A DNA stretch of 64,000 nucleotides from Martinezella rhizogenes. Its GTDB lineage: Bacteria; Pseudomonadota; Alphaproteobacteria; Rhizobiales; Rhizobiaceae. The DNA is taken from NCBI GenBank assembly GCA_013322215.1, contig JAAMEZ010000041.1:1-64000 (forward strand), read 5' to 3'. Of the stretch, positions 44,420 to 53,645 are shown in pieces; the first letter of the stretch is position 1, and every line of letters begins with the position of its first letter. The notes under the pieces are model-generated. The model had not been told where the DNA came from. It ran no database searches and worked only from the letters and a program-made list of their open reading frames with translations. Made by a program: the position numbers and the translations under genes.

Positions 44420-45316
44420 ATGACTGAGAAATCACCACATTCCGCCTTTGGTGACGGCGCGAAAGCGTATGATGTGCCGGCATTCGGCCTGCAAATCCAC
44501 ACGGTTGAACATGGTTCAGGTGCGCCAATCGTCTTTCTCCACGGCAATCCCACGAGTTCCTATCTGTGGCGCCACATATTCCGCCGTCTCCATGGACACG
44601 GTCGGCTATTGGCCGTCGATCTGATCGGGTACGGCCAATCTAGCAAGCCTGATATCGAATACACATTGGAGAATCAGCAGCGTTACGTTGACGCTTGGTT
44701 CGACGCCCTCGACCTAAGGAATGTGACGCTGGTTCTGCAGGATTATGGCGCAGCGTTTGGACTAAACTGGGCCAGCCGGAATCCAGACCGCGTCCGAGCC
44801 GTGGCCTTTTTCGAGCCAGTGTTACGGAACATTGATTCGGTGGATCTGTCACCGGAATTCGTCACCCGCCGGGCGAAGCTGCGCCAACCGGGCGAAGGTG
44901 AAATCTTCGTTCAGCAGGAAAACCGCTTCCTGACTGAGCTTTTCCCCTGGTTTTTCCTTACCCCTTTGGCGCCGGAGGACCTAAGGCAATACCAAACGCC
45001 GTTTCCGACGCCGCACTCGCGCAAGGCGATACTCGCAGGACCACGCAATCTTCCTGTGGATGGCGAGCCAGCAAGCACTGTGGCATTCCTGGAACAGGCG
45101 GTAAACTGGCTCAATACGAGCGATACTCCCAAGCTACTGCTGACATTCAAACCTGGTTTTCTACTCACCGATGCCATATTGAAGTGGAGTCAGGTTACCA
45201 TCCGTAATTTGGAAATAGAAGCAGCAGGCGCTGGGATCCATTTCGTACAAGAAGAGCAACCCGAGACGATCGCACGCCTCCTGGATGCATGGCTAACACG
45301 CATTGCAGGAAATTAG
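44420..45316 (+). CDS. Haloalkane dehalogenase-like alpha/beta hydrolase
   Basis: A 298-residue alpha/beta hydrolase of the haloalkane dehalogenase group. The oxyanion region FLHGNPTSSYLWR includes the Asn of the halide site; the nucleophile is the aspartate in VLQDYGAAFG (usual form HDWG), and the histidine is in GIHFVQEEQPE. Enzymes of this family replace halogen by hydroxyl without cofactors. The QDYG variant is slightly unusual and the second halide tryptophan of the nucleophile elbow is a tyrosine, so activity on haloalkanes is uncertain. ATG at 44420 has a GAAGGA ribosome site; a TTG at 44402 in frame is possible. Confidence 0.88.
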   Translation: MTEKSPHSAFGDGAKAYDVPAFGLQIHTVEHGSGAPIVFLHGNPTSSYLWRHIFRRLHGHGRLLAVDLIGYGQSSKPDIEYTLENQQRYVDAWFDALDLRNVTLVLQDYGAAFGLNWASRNPDRVRAVAFFEPVLRNIDSVDLSPEFVTRRAKLRQPGEGEIFVQQENRFLTELFPWFFLTPLAPEDLRQYQTPFPTPHSRKAILAGPRNLPVDGEPASTVAFLEQAVNWLNTSDTPKLLLTFKPGFLLTDAILKWSQVTIRNLEIEAAGAGIHFVQEEQPETIARLLDAWLTRIAGN

Positions 45317-45450
45317 GCAGAACGTTACCAATCATCCCTAATCAAACAGAAAAGTCATTGCGAACCAGGTCCAGGTCTCGGATCAAAATATTCTCCTTCT
45401 GAATTTGGGCGGCACCCACAGACGCTGAACCTGTCAATGTCGAACGACTA

Positions 45451-47076
45451 TCACGACAAACTATCCTCCAGGATCATTGCCGCCCCCTTCTCCCCAATCA
45501 TGACGGTGGGTCCGTGCGTGTTGGAGGATGGCATTGTCGGCATGACGGACGCATCAACGACTCTCAGTCCGTCAACACCGATCACTCTCAGTCTCGGATC
45601 GACGACGCTTGCGGAATCCGTACCCATCTTGCACGTTCCGATGGGATGGTAGGACGTCAGACCGGTTGTTTTTGCCCATTCCAGGATGTCCTGATCGCTC
45701 TGCAGACCCGCGAGGTCGTTGTCCCGTGAGACCATAAGATCATCAAAGACCGAATCCGAGGCAATTCTGTTGATGAATCGAAAGGCACCGAGCATCGAGC
45801 GGAGATCCTCCTCGTGTGAAAGGTAGTTCGCAACGATCGCCGGCGGCTCCGCGGCGGCGCCCGACCGGATGTGGCTGGAACCCGTCGAATTCGGCCTCAG
45901 GACGAACGTCGAGATGCTGAAGCCGGGAAACTCATCCAGACGTCCGCTGATATTTCCGGTATTGTGGGGTGCACTGAAATGCAGCATCTGGATTTTCACG
46001 TCCGCCCGTTCGAGGTCCGACCGGGTTCTCACAAATGCATGGGCTGTCGCCCCTATGGTAGATAGGGGACCGCCGCCTCGCGCAAGCCAGCAAAGCATGG
46101 CGCGTACCTTCCAGACGTAGCTGTGTTGGACATCATTCAGGGTGCCGCGGAAACGGGTACGAAATCCGACGCGCACATTAAGGTGATCGCGCAGATTTTC
46201 TCCGACGCCCGGGAGGTGCACCAGTGGCACGATACCTGCCCGGCCAAGCACCTCACCGTCCCCTATACCCGAAAGCTCAAGCAGCTTCGGGGATTGGACG
46301 GTGCCGCAGGATAGAACGACCTCCCGCCGTGCGATGGCACATCTCAGGCCATCAGCCGCGCGATACTCCACCCCGATCGCTCTCTTCCCTTCGAAGAGGA
46401 TGCGGTTTGCAACAGCGCCTTCGCGAATGGTCAGGTTAGCACACCTGCTGGCGGGCGAGAGATAGGCACGGTCTGTGCCATGACGCAATCCCCGGCGCTG
46501 GTTGAACTGGAGATAGCCTGCGCCTTCCGAAATACCCGCATTGTAATCATCCTGCTGTGATACCTGCATGTTACCGCAAGCCTTCAGGAAGGCATCAGAG
46601 AGAGGATCTGCTGGACGGTGCCTGGTAACCGTCACAGCCCCGCGCTGCCCTCTGCTCGCCGGATCACCGGGAATGTATGTTTCGCTGCGCTTGAAGAAAT
46701 CCAGCAGATCGCCATAAGACCAGCCGGTACAGCCTGAGGCAGCCCAGAGGTCATACTCCACCGGGTCTCCCCGTACCCAGAGCATGCCATTGATGAGAGA
46801 GGAACCCCCAAGTCCCCTGCCGCGCGGCCAGACAAGTTCCCTGCCATTGAGGCCGGGTTCAGGCAATGTCGTGAAGTTCCAGACTGCATCCTCTTTCGCA
46901 AGCGCGAACGGAGTCAATATCGGCAGCCGGAACCGGATGCCGGACTGCTGTCGACCAGCTTCCAGGAGCAGAACCCGCAAGTCCGCACGCTCAGCCAATC
47001 TTGCAGCGACGGCAGCGCCAGCGGATCCTCCTCCGACGACGATGAAATCGAATTCATCAGCTTCTACTTGCTTCAA
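45451..47076 (-). CDS. GMC-family FAD oxidoreductase (choline dehydrogenase-like)
   Basis: A 541-residue GMC oxidoreductase: FAD-binding FIVVGGGSAGAAVAARLAE at the N terminus, GLGGSSLINGMLWVRG, VLSCGTVQSPKLLELSGIG, and the C-terminal catalytic region with SYHPIGTCKMG (histidine) and NTHGPTVMIGEKGA (second histidine). It oxidises a primary alcohol or similar group. Convergent with the dehalogenase gene and last in the minus-strand sulfonate cluster after the SDR gene (159-base gap). Confidence 0.93.
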   Translation of the reverse strand: MKQVEADEFDFIVVGGGSAGAAVAARLAERADLRVLLLEAGRQQSGIRFRLPILTPFALAKEDAVWNFTTLPEPGLNGRELVWPRGRGLGGSSLINGMLWVRGDPVEYDLWAASGCTGWSYGDLLDFFKRSETYIPGDPASRGQRGAVTVTRHRPADPLSDAFLKACGNMQVSQQDDYNAGISEGAGYLQFNQRRGLRHGTDRAYLSPASRCANLTIREGAVANRILFEGKRAIGVEYRAADGLRCAIARREVVLSCGTVQSPKLLELSGIGDGEVLGRAGIVPLVHLPGVGENLRDHLNVRVGFRTRFRGTLNDVQHSYVWKVRAMLCWLARGGGPLSTIGATAHAFVRTRSDLERADVKIQMLHFSAPHNTGNISGRLDEFPGFSISTFVLRPNSTGSSHIRSGAAAEPPAIVANYLSHEEDLRSMLGAFRFINRIASDSVFDDLMVSRDNDLAGLQSDQDILEWAKTTGLTSYHPIGTCKMGTDSASVVDPRLRVIGVDGLRVVDASVMPTMPSSNTHGPTVMIGEKGAAMILEDSLS

Positions 47077-47235
47077 GATTTTCTTCCCACGTGTTGAGAA
47101 TGAAACTTTACCGGCGTTCCTGTTGAACCGTTTCGCCTCGAACGAGCCAGCGCTGCGTGGATTGAGACCACTTCATCAGTTCCTGTTTTCCTTTGGTCCG
47201 GTCTCTGCTTTTCCAGAAAAACGTGTTTCGCTCGA

Positions 47236-48006
47236 TTAACCGGCAAGGAACCCCCCGTCGCAGGGGATGATTGCACCAGTGACATAATCGGAGGCGTCGC
47301 TGGCCAGGAAGATCGCCAGGCCCGCCACATCGGCGGGCGATCCCCATCTTCTGGCAGGGATGCGCTCGATGAAGCGGGTGACCACTTCAGGATCGTGGCG
47401 CAGCTTTTCAGTCAGGGCGGTGACCATAGCGCCGGGCGCTATGGCATTGACCCTTAGTCCTGAAGGTGCCCATTCATTCGACAAGGTCTGAGTGAGCAAG
47501 GCGATCCCTCCCTTGCTGGCTGCATAGGCAGCCGCATTGTGGCCTCCCCTCAGACTGCGGATGGAGCCAATGTTTATTATTCGTCCGCGGCCTCGGGGAA
47601 GCATCAGCCTGGCTGCATGCCTGCTCAGCGCGAAGGCCGCAGTCAGATTGACCTCGATGATCCTGTCCCACATCTCAAGCTCCATATCGAGCGACGGCGT
47701 GTCGTCCCAGATGCCTGCGTTGTTGACAAGGACATCGATCTGGCCCCCCAGTCGCTCCACAGCTTCATCGAATCCGCGCTTCAGGTCGCTACGGTCGCTA
47801 AGATCGGCCGTGACAATCTGCCGGTTATCGGCCGGGAGGTCAGAGCTTTCCCATCCACGGTCGATGCAGACGACATCAGCTCCCACTTCTAAGAAGCCGT
47901 CAGCGATAGCGCGCCCGATCCCCCGAGCGCCGCCCGTGATGACGGCCCTCCGACCGGAAAGGTCAAACAGCGTCGAGATGTTGGGGATTTGCGAAGGATA
48001 TGTCAT
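47236..48006 (-). CDS. Short-chain dehydrogenase/reductase
   Basis: A 256-residue SDR. It has the NAD(P)-binding TGGARGIGRAIADG motif (about residues 20-33), the NNAGIW segment, the catalytic tyrosine and lysine in YAASKGG, and a C-terminal SDASDYVTGAIIPCDGGF. It interconverts alcohol and carbonyl groups. It lies 145 bases downstream of the LLM gene on the same strand and precedes the GMC gene, so it may act on the oxygenated product of the LLM enzymes. Confidence 0.94.
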   Translation of the reverse strand: MTYPSQIPNISTLFDLSGRRAVITGGARGIGRAIADGFLEVGADVVCIDRGWESSDLPADNRQIVTADLSDRSDLKRGFDEAVERLGGQIDVLVNNAGIWDDTPSLDMELEMWDRIIEVNLTAAFALSRHAARLMLPRGRGRIINIGSIRSLRGGHNAAAYAASKGGIALLTQTLSNEWAPSGLRVNAIAPGAMVTALTEKLRHDPEVVTRFIERIPARRWGSPADVAGLAIFLASDASDYVTGAIIPCDGGFLAG

Positions 48007-48151
48007 GACAGGCCCACCATCATGGGATGCGAACGCGAGCCCTGCACGCCGCTTGCAAGTCCGTAATCGACTGACAGGTCTTTAAAGACGTGCGTATCCC
48101 GAACATGCTCGGAATTGTGCCGCCGCTGTCCGGTGGAACCCTGTTCGATAT

Positions 48152-49399
48152 TCATGTCTGGAATGCCCATGACGGCGCGGGCGGGCTGATGGGCAGCCCA
48201 AGGTTCTCGCGAAGCGTATGTCCACGATAATCGCGATCCACGAGGCCTCGACGACGCAGGATCGGGATGACCTCGTCCACAAACAACTCGAATTCCGCAG
48301 GCAATTCATGGGGCATCACCATAAATCCGTCCGTCGCCCCTCCCACAAACCAGGTTTCTGCCGCATCAGCGATTTGTTCCGGCGTGCCGATAACAAGATG
48401 ATGGCCGCGGCTTCCGGCCAAGGCGCTGGCCAGTTGCCGGATGGTTAGTGGCGATGTGCTGTCAACCAGGGATGAAATGACCGAAAAGCGGCTCTTGATG
48501 CCCTCATACAGATCGATGTTCCCGAGTGTCCGCGGCAGGGGCTCGTCGAAATCGAACGCGGTCAGGTCGATACCGAAACTCTGTAACCAGCCATGTGAGG
48601 CGTGGGGCAGGATCAAGTCGTCAAGCGCCTTCTTCTTGCTGCGGGCCTCTGCCTCGGTGGAGCCGATGACAAAGCTGAGGCCCAGGATAAGACGCACATC
48701 ATCGGGGTTTCGGCCATGCGTCACGGCGCGGCGCCTAAGGTCATTTCTGAAGTCCCTGCCAGCTTCGAAATTCCATTGGGCGCTAAACACCAGTTCGGCG
48801 AAACGGGCCGCGAAATCTCGCCCCGTGGCGGAAGACCCGGCCTGCACCAGAACCGGGCGGCCCTGGACCGGACGGGCAATCGGTGCAACATCGTCGGGGA
48901 CCGGTGCGCCGTCCCAGTATGCGAGCACCTGTTCTGTGTTGCGCGCGCCCAATTCATAGCGCTCGGCATGGGGGATCGGCTTATCGAGGCCGTAGTTGGC
49001 ACCGGCCGCCGGCTCGCCCGAGGTCACGATGTTCCAGGCAGCGCGGCCTCCAGTGGCATGGTCGAAGGTCGAAAAGACCCGGGCGACCTCAACCGGATCG
49101 GAGAAGATCGCCGAGCCCGTGGCGATGAAACCGAGATTCTCGGTTGCTTGAGCGACCGCAGACAAGAGCGTGACGGGTTCGACTTCCCAACGCGGGCTGT
49201 ACATGACCGCAGGATTGAAGATGAAAAAGTCGGCCATGAACACGGCGTCGAATCGTCCACGTTCGGCAGTCCGGGCGAGTTGCTGGAAGTAATCGAGACT
49301 GTGAATCCGCTCGGGCTGTGCGCGTTCCGTCCGCCAGGCTGCCTCGTGGTGGCCGCACAGCAGGGGATTGACCAGAAGAGCGAGAGGACGGCTGGTCAT
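48152..49399 (-). CDS. LLM-class flavin-dependent monooxygenase (NtaA/SnaA/DszA family)
   Basis: A 415-residue long-form LLM monooxygenase with VFMADFFIFNPAVMYSPRWEVEPVTLLSAVA, FDHATGGRAAWNIVTS, GRPVLVQAGSSATGRDFAARFAELVF, TDGFMVMPHELP and the C-terminal RGLVDRDYRGHTLRENLGLP. It begins four bases before the end of the upstream LLM gene and has a GGAG ribosome site. It should oxidise the compound imported by the ABC genes upstream. Sequence differs from the LLM enzymes elsewhere in the window, so substrate overlap is not assumed. Confidence 0.93.
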   Translation of the reverse strand: MTSRPLALLVNPLLCGHHEAAWRTERAQPERIHSLDYFQQLARTAERGRFDAVFMADFFIFNPAVMYSPRWEVEPVTLLSAVAQATENLGFIATGSAIFSDPVEVARVFSTFDHATGGRAAWNIVTSGEPAAGANYGLDKPIPHAERYELGARNTEQVLAYWDGAPVPDDVAPIARPVQGRPVLVQAGSSATGRDFAARFAELVFSAQWNFEAGRDFRNDLRRRAVTHGRNPDDVRLILGLSFVIGSTEAEARSKKKALDDLILPHASHGWLQSFGIDLTAFDFDEPLPRTLGNIDLYEGIKSRFSVISSLVDSTSPLTIRQLASALAGSRGHHLVIGTPEQIADAAETWFVGGATDGFMVMPHELPAEFELFVDEVIPILRRRGLVDRDYRGHTLRENLGLPISPPAPSWAFQT

Positions 49400-50271
49400 G
49401 CGGAAACTCCATTTCTTCTAAGGGCAAACAGGCTTTCCGGACGGGATAACCCAAGCGTGTCACGCAAATTGCTTCCGCGCGGCTTTGACCATAACCCAAT
49501 ATCTCTCGCCGCCCGCGCGACGGCATCGATCCGTGGCGCTACACGGACAGTCGCTCCATCAACGTCCCCATCGTTGAGCAGTGCATGCATCGACGCGAGA
49601 TCGCCAGTGTCTGCAACGATACTTAGGAGGGTGGTATTTCCCTCGGCACGAGGTGCGAGGGGCTTGTTCGTGCTCTGACCGGGGACCGGAACGATTTCAA
49701 TGATGTCCGCCGTGGGCCATGCGCCTTCGGCAAGATCGGCAGCGAGGACCTCTCGAACCAGGACCGGTCGACCTTGAGGGGCGCGTGGTATATCGAGCGG
49801 GCCAGCTACCCTATAATATTCCCCGATGTGATCGAGCCGATGAACCTTGCTGATGTCGACATAAATTCCACTCTCCTTGTCGTAAACGGCGGCATCGTCA
49901 TCCCAGCTATCCAGGAGGTGGCTGACGGCATGCACGAACTCCGCGATCCGGGCTTCGTCAGGCTCATCGGCAGTCGAATATGGCTTCCAGCCTGCCCGTC
50001 CACTCGAGAGGTGATCAAGAGACGCCAGACGGCGTGCAAAATCATAAGGCAGAGCCGTATCGACGTTCACCGCCGCAACCAGCCCGATCTGCTCGGTCCT
50101 GGCCGCCAGCGCGGCCAGGATTGTTGTTGGATCCAGGATGGTTTCCCTGCCCCCGATAGTCAGTGTCGTGAACCCAGCCTTTTCAGCCGTTCGGGCGACC
50201 GTAACAAGATCTGCCGTAGTGATTGGGTCTGATATCATCAGCCCAAGACCGAATACTTGGCGAACGCCCAT
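49396..50271 (-). CDS. Compact LLM-class flavin monooxygenase-like protein
   Basis: A 291-residue luciferase-like protein, shorter than the usual 350-450 residues. Recognisable parts are FGLGLMISDPITTADLVTVARTAEKAGFTTLTIGG, PTTILAALAARTEQIGLVAAVNVDTALPYDFARRLASLDHLSSGRAGW, GPLDIPRAPQGRPVLVREV and the C-terminal RDIGLWSKPRGSNLRDTLGLSRP. It seems to lack one or more strands of the barrel and may work as a partner of the LLM next to it. The frame is open to 50361; the ATG at 50271 has an AAGGG ribosome site at good spacing. Confidence 0.82.
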   Translation of the reverse strand: MGVRQVFGLGLMISDPITTADLVTVARTAEKAGFTTLTIGGRETILDPTTILAALAARTEQIGLVAAVNVDTALPYDFARRLASLDHLSSGRAGWKPYSTADEPDEARIAEFVHAVSHLLDSWDDDAAVYDKESGIYVDISKVHRLDHIGEYYRVAGPLDIPRAPQGRPVLVREVLAADLAEGAWPTADIIEIVPVPGQSTNKPLAPRAEGNTTLLSIVADTGDLASMHALLNDGDVDGATVRVAPRIDAVARAARDIGLWSKPRGSNLRDTLGLSRPESLFALRRNGVSA

Positions 50272-50480
50272 CAACATACCCTTCTCATTTCGCTGAACGC
50301 GTGTTCGTATTGCTGACCAGACCCAAGTCGCGTGAACGTGCGTTTTTGGTCGAAAAATCAAGATCGCAATAGTTCCGGGTCTGATCCTCCGGATGCCGCC
50401 AAAGCCTCGGAACGAGGTGACCGGTGGTATTCATAAGAAACGCATTTGACCTGATTTTCTCGGGCATCCTCTGCCTCGCG

Positions 50481-51440
50481 TTAGAAATTGAAAAAGGCCT
50501 GATCCGCGAAGTTGGATACTTCGAAGGTTTGCCTGATGAAGTGGTTGTCCAGGAGGAACTTCACGGAATCCGCCAGCTCTGCCTGATCCGCCTCGGTTAC
50601 GGTCGGTTTCCACTCGAAACGGGAGAAGGCGAGCTCAGTCTGCTTTGGCGTCAGGCCCACTACCGGCGCGAGGACCTGGGCTGAACCGGCCGGATCAGAG
50701 CGCAATGCCTCGGCCCCGCGCTTTACCGCCTGCAAATATGCCTTCAGCACATCCGGATGCTTGGCGGCGAAGCTGCCTAAGGCGACTATCGGGTTGAGGT
50801 TACTCTTCAGGCCGGCGCCGTCTCGCAGGGTACGCGAGACACCCTCGCTGTCCAATTTGGTAAGTAGCGGTTCCCACACCAGGACGGCATCGACGTCGCC
50901 CTTGGTAAGGGCGATGCCCATGTCCTGCAGGCCAAGATTGAGAAACTCCACGTCGGAAATCTTCAGGCCGGCCTCGGCCAGCACCAGCACCAGCAGCTCA
51001 TGTACATTGCCGCCGCGCAGGGTGGCGACCTTCTTGCCCTTCAAGTCTTTCACTGTCTTCACCGAACTGTCCTTGAGCACTACCAGCGCCTCAGCCTTGG
51101 CCCCCTTGCAGGCGAGGCCTACAAAGCGAGTATCGATGCCATTGGCGAAGGCGATGAGGGAGGGCGTGTCGCCCAGCGCGGCAATGTCGAGAGCGCCCGA
51201 GGCGAAGGCCTCGTTCACCGGCGGACCGCCCGCGAACTGGTGCCACTTTACCTCCACGTCCTTCAAGCCGGCCTTGGTAAACTCCTCATCTACCCAACCT
51301 TTTTGTTTGGCCAGCAGGATGGCGGAATAAGGCACGAACGGCATGAATCCAATGTTTACGGTCTCCGCTGCAGCGGAACCGGACCAGAGAAGTGCGGCGG
51401 CGACCAAGGCAGTGGCAGTTTTGGCAATGTTTTTTAGCAT
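50481..51440 (-). CDS. Sulfonate/taurine-type ABC transporter substrate-binding protein
   Basis: A 319-residue SsuA/TauA-type binding protein with a Sec signal (MLKNIAKTATALVAAALLWSGSAAA). The mature part shows NIGFMPFVPYSAILLAKQKGWVDEEF, ASGALDIAALGDTPSLIAFANG and DVDAVLVWEPLLTKL. It lies 26 bases downstream of its ATPase gene and 209 bases upstream of the LLM gene. It binds a sulfonate, sulfate ester or similar anion; the ligand is not evident. This is the second such importer in the window, and the two binding proteins are clearly different in sequence. Confidence 0.92.
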   Translation of the reverse strand: MLKNIAKTATALVAAALLWSGSAAAETVNIGFMPFVPYSAILLAKQKGWVDEEFTKAGLKDVEVKWHQFAGGPPVNEAFASGALDIAALGDTPSLIAFANGIDTRFVGLACKGAKAEALVVLKDSSVKTVKDLKGKKVATLRGGNVHELLVLVLAEAGLKISDVEFLNLGLQDMGIALTKGDVDAVLVWEPLLTKLDSEGVSRTLRDGAGLKSNLNPIVALGSFAAKHPDVLKAYLQAVKRGAEALRSDPAGSAQVLAPVVGLTPKQTELAFSRFEWKPTVTEADQAELADSVKFLLDNHFIRQTFEVSNFADQAFFNF

Positions 51441-51466
51441 CTTGGACGACTTTCTTTCAAAATGAG

Positions 51467-52270
51467 CTAATTGCGGTGGTGGAAAAACTGGGCATGCAAC
51501 TCATGGCGCAGACGGGCGAAGGCGGGATCGCCGCGGTCGCGCGGATGGGGCAGCTCCACGGTAAACCGCGCACGTACACGGCCGGGACGATCAGAGAACA
51601 CCACGATCTCGTCTGCGAGATAGATGGCCTCCTCGATGTCATGTGTGATGAGCACGGTGGTCAGATTGTCAGTATGGCGGATGCGCAGCACCTCGTCCTG
51701 CATCTGGAGGCGGGTCAGCGCATCGAGCGCACCGAAGGGCTCGTCCAGCAGCAGCAACTCCGGCTGGTGCGCAAGCGCGCGCGCGATGGCGACGCGCTGC
51801 GCCATACCACCGGACAGTTGGTGCGGATAGGACCGCCCAAATCCTTCAAGGCCCACCAGCTTCAACTTCTCAGTCACGACTCGCCGCTGCTCCGCCTTGG
51901 GCAAACGGTGGAGACTGAAGGCGATGTTCGCCTCCACCGTCATCCAGGGAACGAGGCGGTGGTCCTGGAACACGATGCCTCGGTCGAGGCCCGGTCCCTT
52001 CAGCGGCCGACCGCCCAGCAGCACCGTCCCGCCGAACTGTGGTTCCAAGCCAGCGACGATGCGCAACAGGGTACTCTTGCCGCAGCCGCTTGCACCGATG
52101 ATGCAGGTGACGCTGCCGTCCCGTACAACGAGATCCACATGGTCCAGAGCACGCACTTCCGACCCGTCAGGCCGACTGAAGCTTTTGGAGACGCCCTGGA
52201 CCAGCAGCGTATGATCGGTAGCGGCGGGGGGTGTTGTAGGGAATGCGGCAGCGGTCATATCACCCCTCAT
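51467..52270 (-). CDS. Sulfonate/taurine-type ABC transporter ATPase
   Basis: A 267-residue ABC ATPase with Walker A GASGCGKST, Q-loop IVFQDHRLVPW, signature LSGGMAQRVAIARAL and Walker B LLLLDEPFGALD. It overlaps the permease stop by four bases (ATGA). An internal ATG at 52258 has a better GAGGGG ribosome site and may be the real start; the first residues are not conserved. Partner of the permease and binding protein in this cluster. Confidence 0.92.
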   Translation of the reverse strand: MRGDMTAAAFPTTPPAATDHTLLVQGVSKSFSRPDGSEVRALDHVDLVVRDGSVTCIIGASGCGKSTLLRIVAGLEPQFGGTVLLGGRPLKGPGLDRGIVFQDHRLVPWMTVEANIAFSLHRLPKAEQRRVVTEKLKLVGLEGFGRSYPHQLSGGMAQRVAIARALAHQPELLLLDEPFGALDALTRLQMQDEVLRIRHTDNLTTVLITHDIEEAIYLADEIVVFSDRPGRVRARFTVELPHPRDRGDPAFARLRHELHAQFFHHRN

Positions 52271-53091
52271 AACCCGCTGAAGCCGGCGCGCCAGCGCACC
52301 AGACGTCGCTCAGCGAAGCGTAAGGCATCGTCGGTCAGCTTGCCAAGGACGCCGAGGGTAATCATTCCCGCAAGCACAACGCTGGCATTCGACATTACGC
52401 GGCCGTCCATGATGAGGAATCCGATGCCACTCGATGCTGCGATCAGCTCGGCTGCCACAACACACATCCAAGACATGGTGATGCCGAGCCTGAGCCCCGA
52501 CATGATCTGCGGCAGGGCGCCGGGGATCATCACCTGACGGATGAAGTTGAGCCGTGGCACTTCCAGCACCCGAGCTAGTTCCACATAGCGGACATCAGTC
52601 TGATGGACAGCGTCAAGAGTGCTTACTAAAATGGGAAAAAAGGCGCCGAGGACGATGATGAAAATTTTGGCCTCCTCCCCAATACCGAACCACAGGATGG
52701 ACAGCGGGATCCAGGCAATAGGCGGGATGGGTTTTAACACCTGCACCATTAGATCAGCCAGCCGGTTCAACGGCCCGATGAGCCCCATAACGATGCCAAG
52801 CGCGAGGGCGAGCACAGCGGCGATGCCGAATCCTTGGAGCACACGGGCGCTGCTTACCGCCACATGCTCGGCAAGCTCCCCACTCAATGTCATGTTCCAT
52901 ATGGTGCGAACGATGGTTGATGGGGCCGGCAGCAACACGGGTCGCACGGCTCCAAAATCACATGCCACCTGCCAAACGGTGACGAGCACCACAAGCGGCC
53001 CCACTCGAACGGCGAACGCGGAGAGGAGCGCGAACGGGCGATACGACGGAACTGAATGACCAATGGTGGTAGAGACAGCTTGCTTACTCAC
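52267..53091 (-). CDS. Sulfonate/taurine-type ABC transporter permease
   Basis: A 274-residue membrane permease with six hydrophobic segments, IPLSILWFGIGEEAKIFIIVLGAFFPILVST and the EAA loop VELARVLEVPRLNFIRQVMIPGALPQIMSGLRLG, as in SsuC/TauC. The start is a GTG at 53091 with a GGAGGGA ribosome site. First intact gene of the second minus-strand sulfonate cluster; the decayed LLM pseudogene sits about 285 bases upstream. Confidence 0.92.
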   Translation of the reverse strand: MSKQAVSTTIGHSVPSYRPFALLSAFAVRVGPLVVLVTVWQVACDFGAVRPVLLPAPSTIVRTIWNMTLSGELAEHVAVSSARVLQGFGIAAVLALALGIVMGLIGPLNRLADLMVQVLKPIPPIAWIPLSILWFGIGEEAKIFIIVLGAFFPILVSTLDAVHQTDVRYVELARVLEVPRLNFIRQVMIPGALPQIMSGLRLGITMSWMCVVAAELIAASSGIGFLIMDGRVMSNASVVLAGMITLGVLGKLTDDALRFAERRLVRWRAGFSGL

Positions 53092-53375
53092 GATCCCTCC
53101 GCCCTCCCGGCTGCCACGACGTTGCGTTTGGCGTCCAGGAAATGAGAGCCGAGGAGAAGGGCGTCTCTCGAATTGAACGCACCAGAATGGACAGACCGTT
53201 GGCTGTCATCCAACCTCCTCGTCGCAATTGTAGGGTGAACCTCGTTTTCCGCGTGCCTTACGGTATGGACTTAAAACGAGCCTGAGCCTGCCAGTCTATA
53301 AAATCTATGTATAAAGTCATGAAATGTTGTTCTCTTTTATGGGCACGAGGAAGCAAAGTGAGTTTTCTAAGTTGT
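53092..53375. promoter_or_regulatory. Upstream region of the second sulfonate cluster
   Basis: About 284 bases between the permease start and the LLM pseudogene. The stretch 53285-53320 is AT-rich with a GTCTAT half-site and ATAAAATCTATG, loosely like one arm of the 19-bp repeat seen at 26012 and 41732, but no full inverted repeat. The leftward promoter of the cluster is presumed here; no exact -35/-10 pair can be assigned. Confidence 0.3.
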
Positions 53376-53600
53376 TCAAATGCAGATTTTTTGCTGCGGG
53401 CCATCACGTACTGGCTTTGGGGAGCGGCAGGGCAAAAGTCTCGCGTCGGCGCCGCCGGTACAGTCGTTATGGAAAATGCCGCGATCCTAAAGAATTGGCA
53501 TCACGTGTTCGAGGAAGAGAGCGCCGTTGGCTCGCATAAAGGGCGGCAGCACGATAAAGTCGTCGCCCCAGAACCAGGAGACGTCACAGCGCCGGCTTGC
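53376..53600 (-). pseudogene. Decayed C-terminal fragment of an LLM flavin monooxygenase
   Basis: On the minus strand an uninterrupted match to the LLM C terminus is seen: WGDDFIVLPPFMRANGALF, LEHVMPIL, then an in-frame TAG at 53487-53489 where a glutamine codon is expected, and DRGIFHNDCTGG, aligning with the ending LQERGLFRREYPGTTLRE of the enzyme at 18857. The N-terminal 350-400 residues are missing and the PhzF-like gene lies at its 5' end. It suggests that this cluster once began with an LLM gene, as in the cluster at 15.3-20.2 kb. Confidence 0.72.
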
Positions 53601-53645
53601 TGGAGTTTGAAGGATCGGTACGGGCGCTAGGACCGGGTGCAAGCA

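Noticed and set aside
51392..52537. Plus-strand frame of 381 residues
   Set aside because: Antisense to the ABC ATPase and permease genes with complete motifs.
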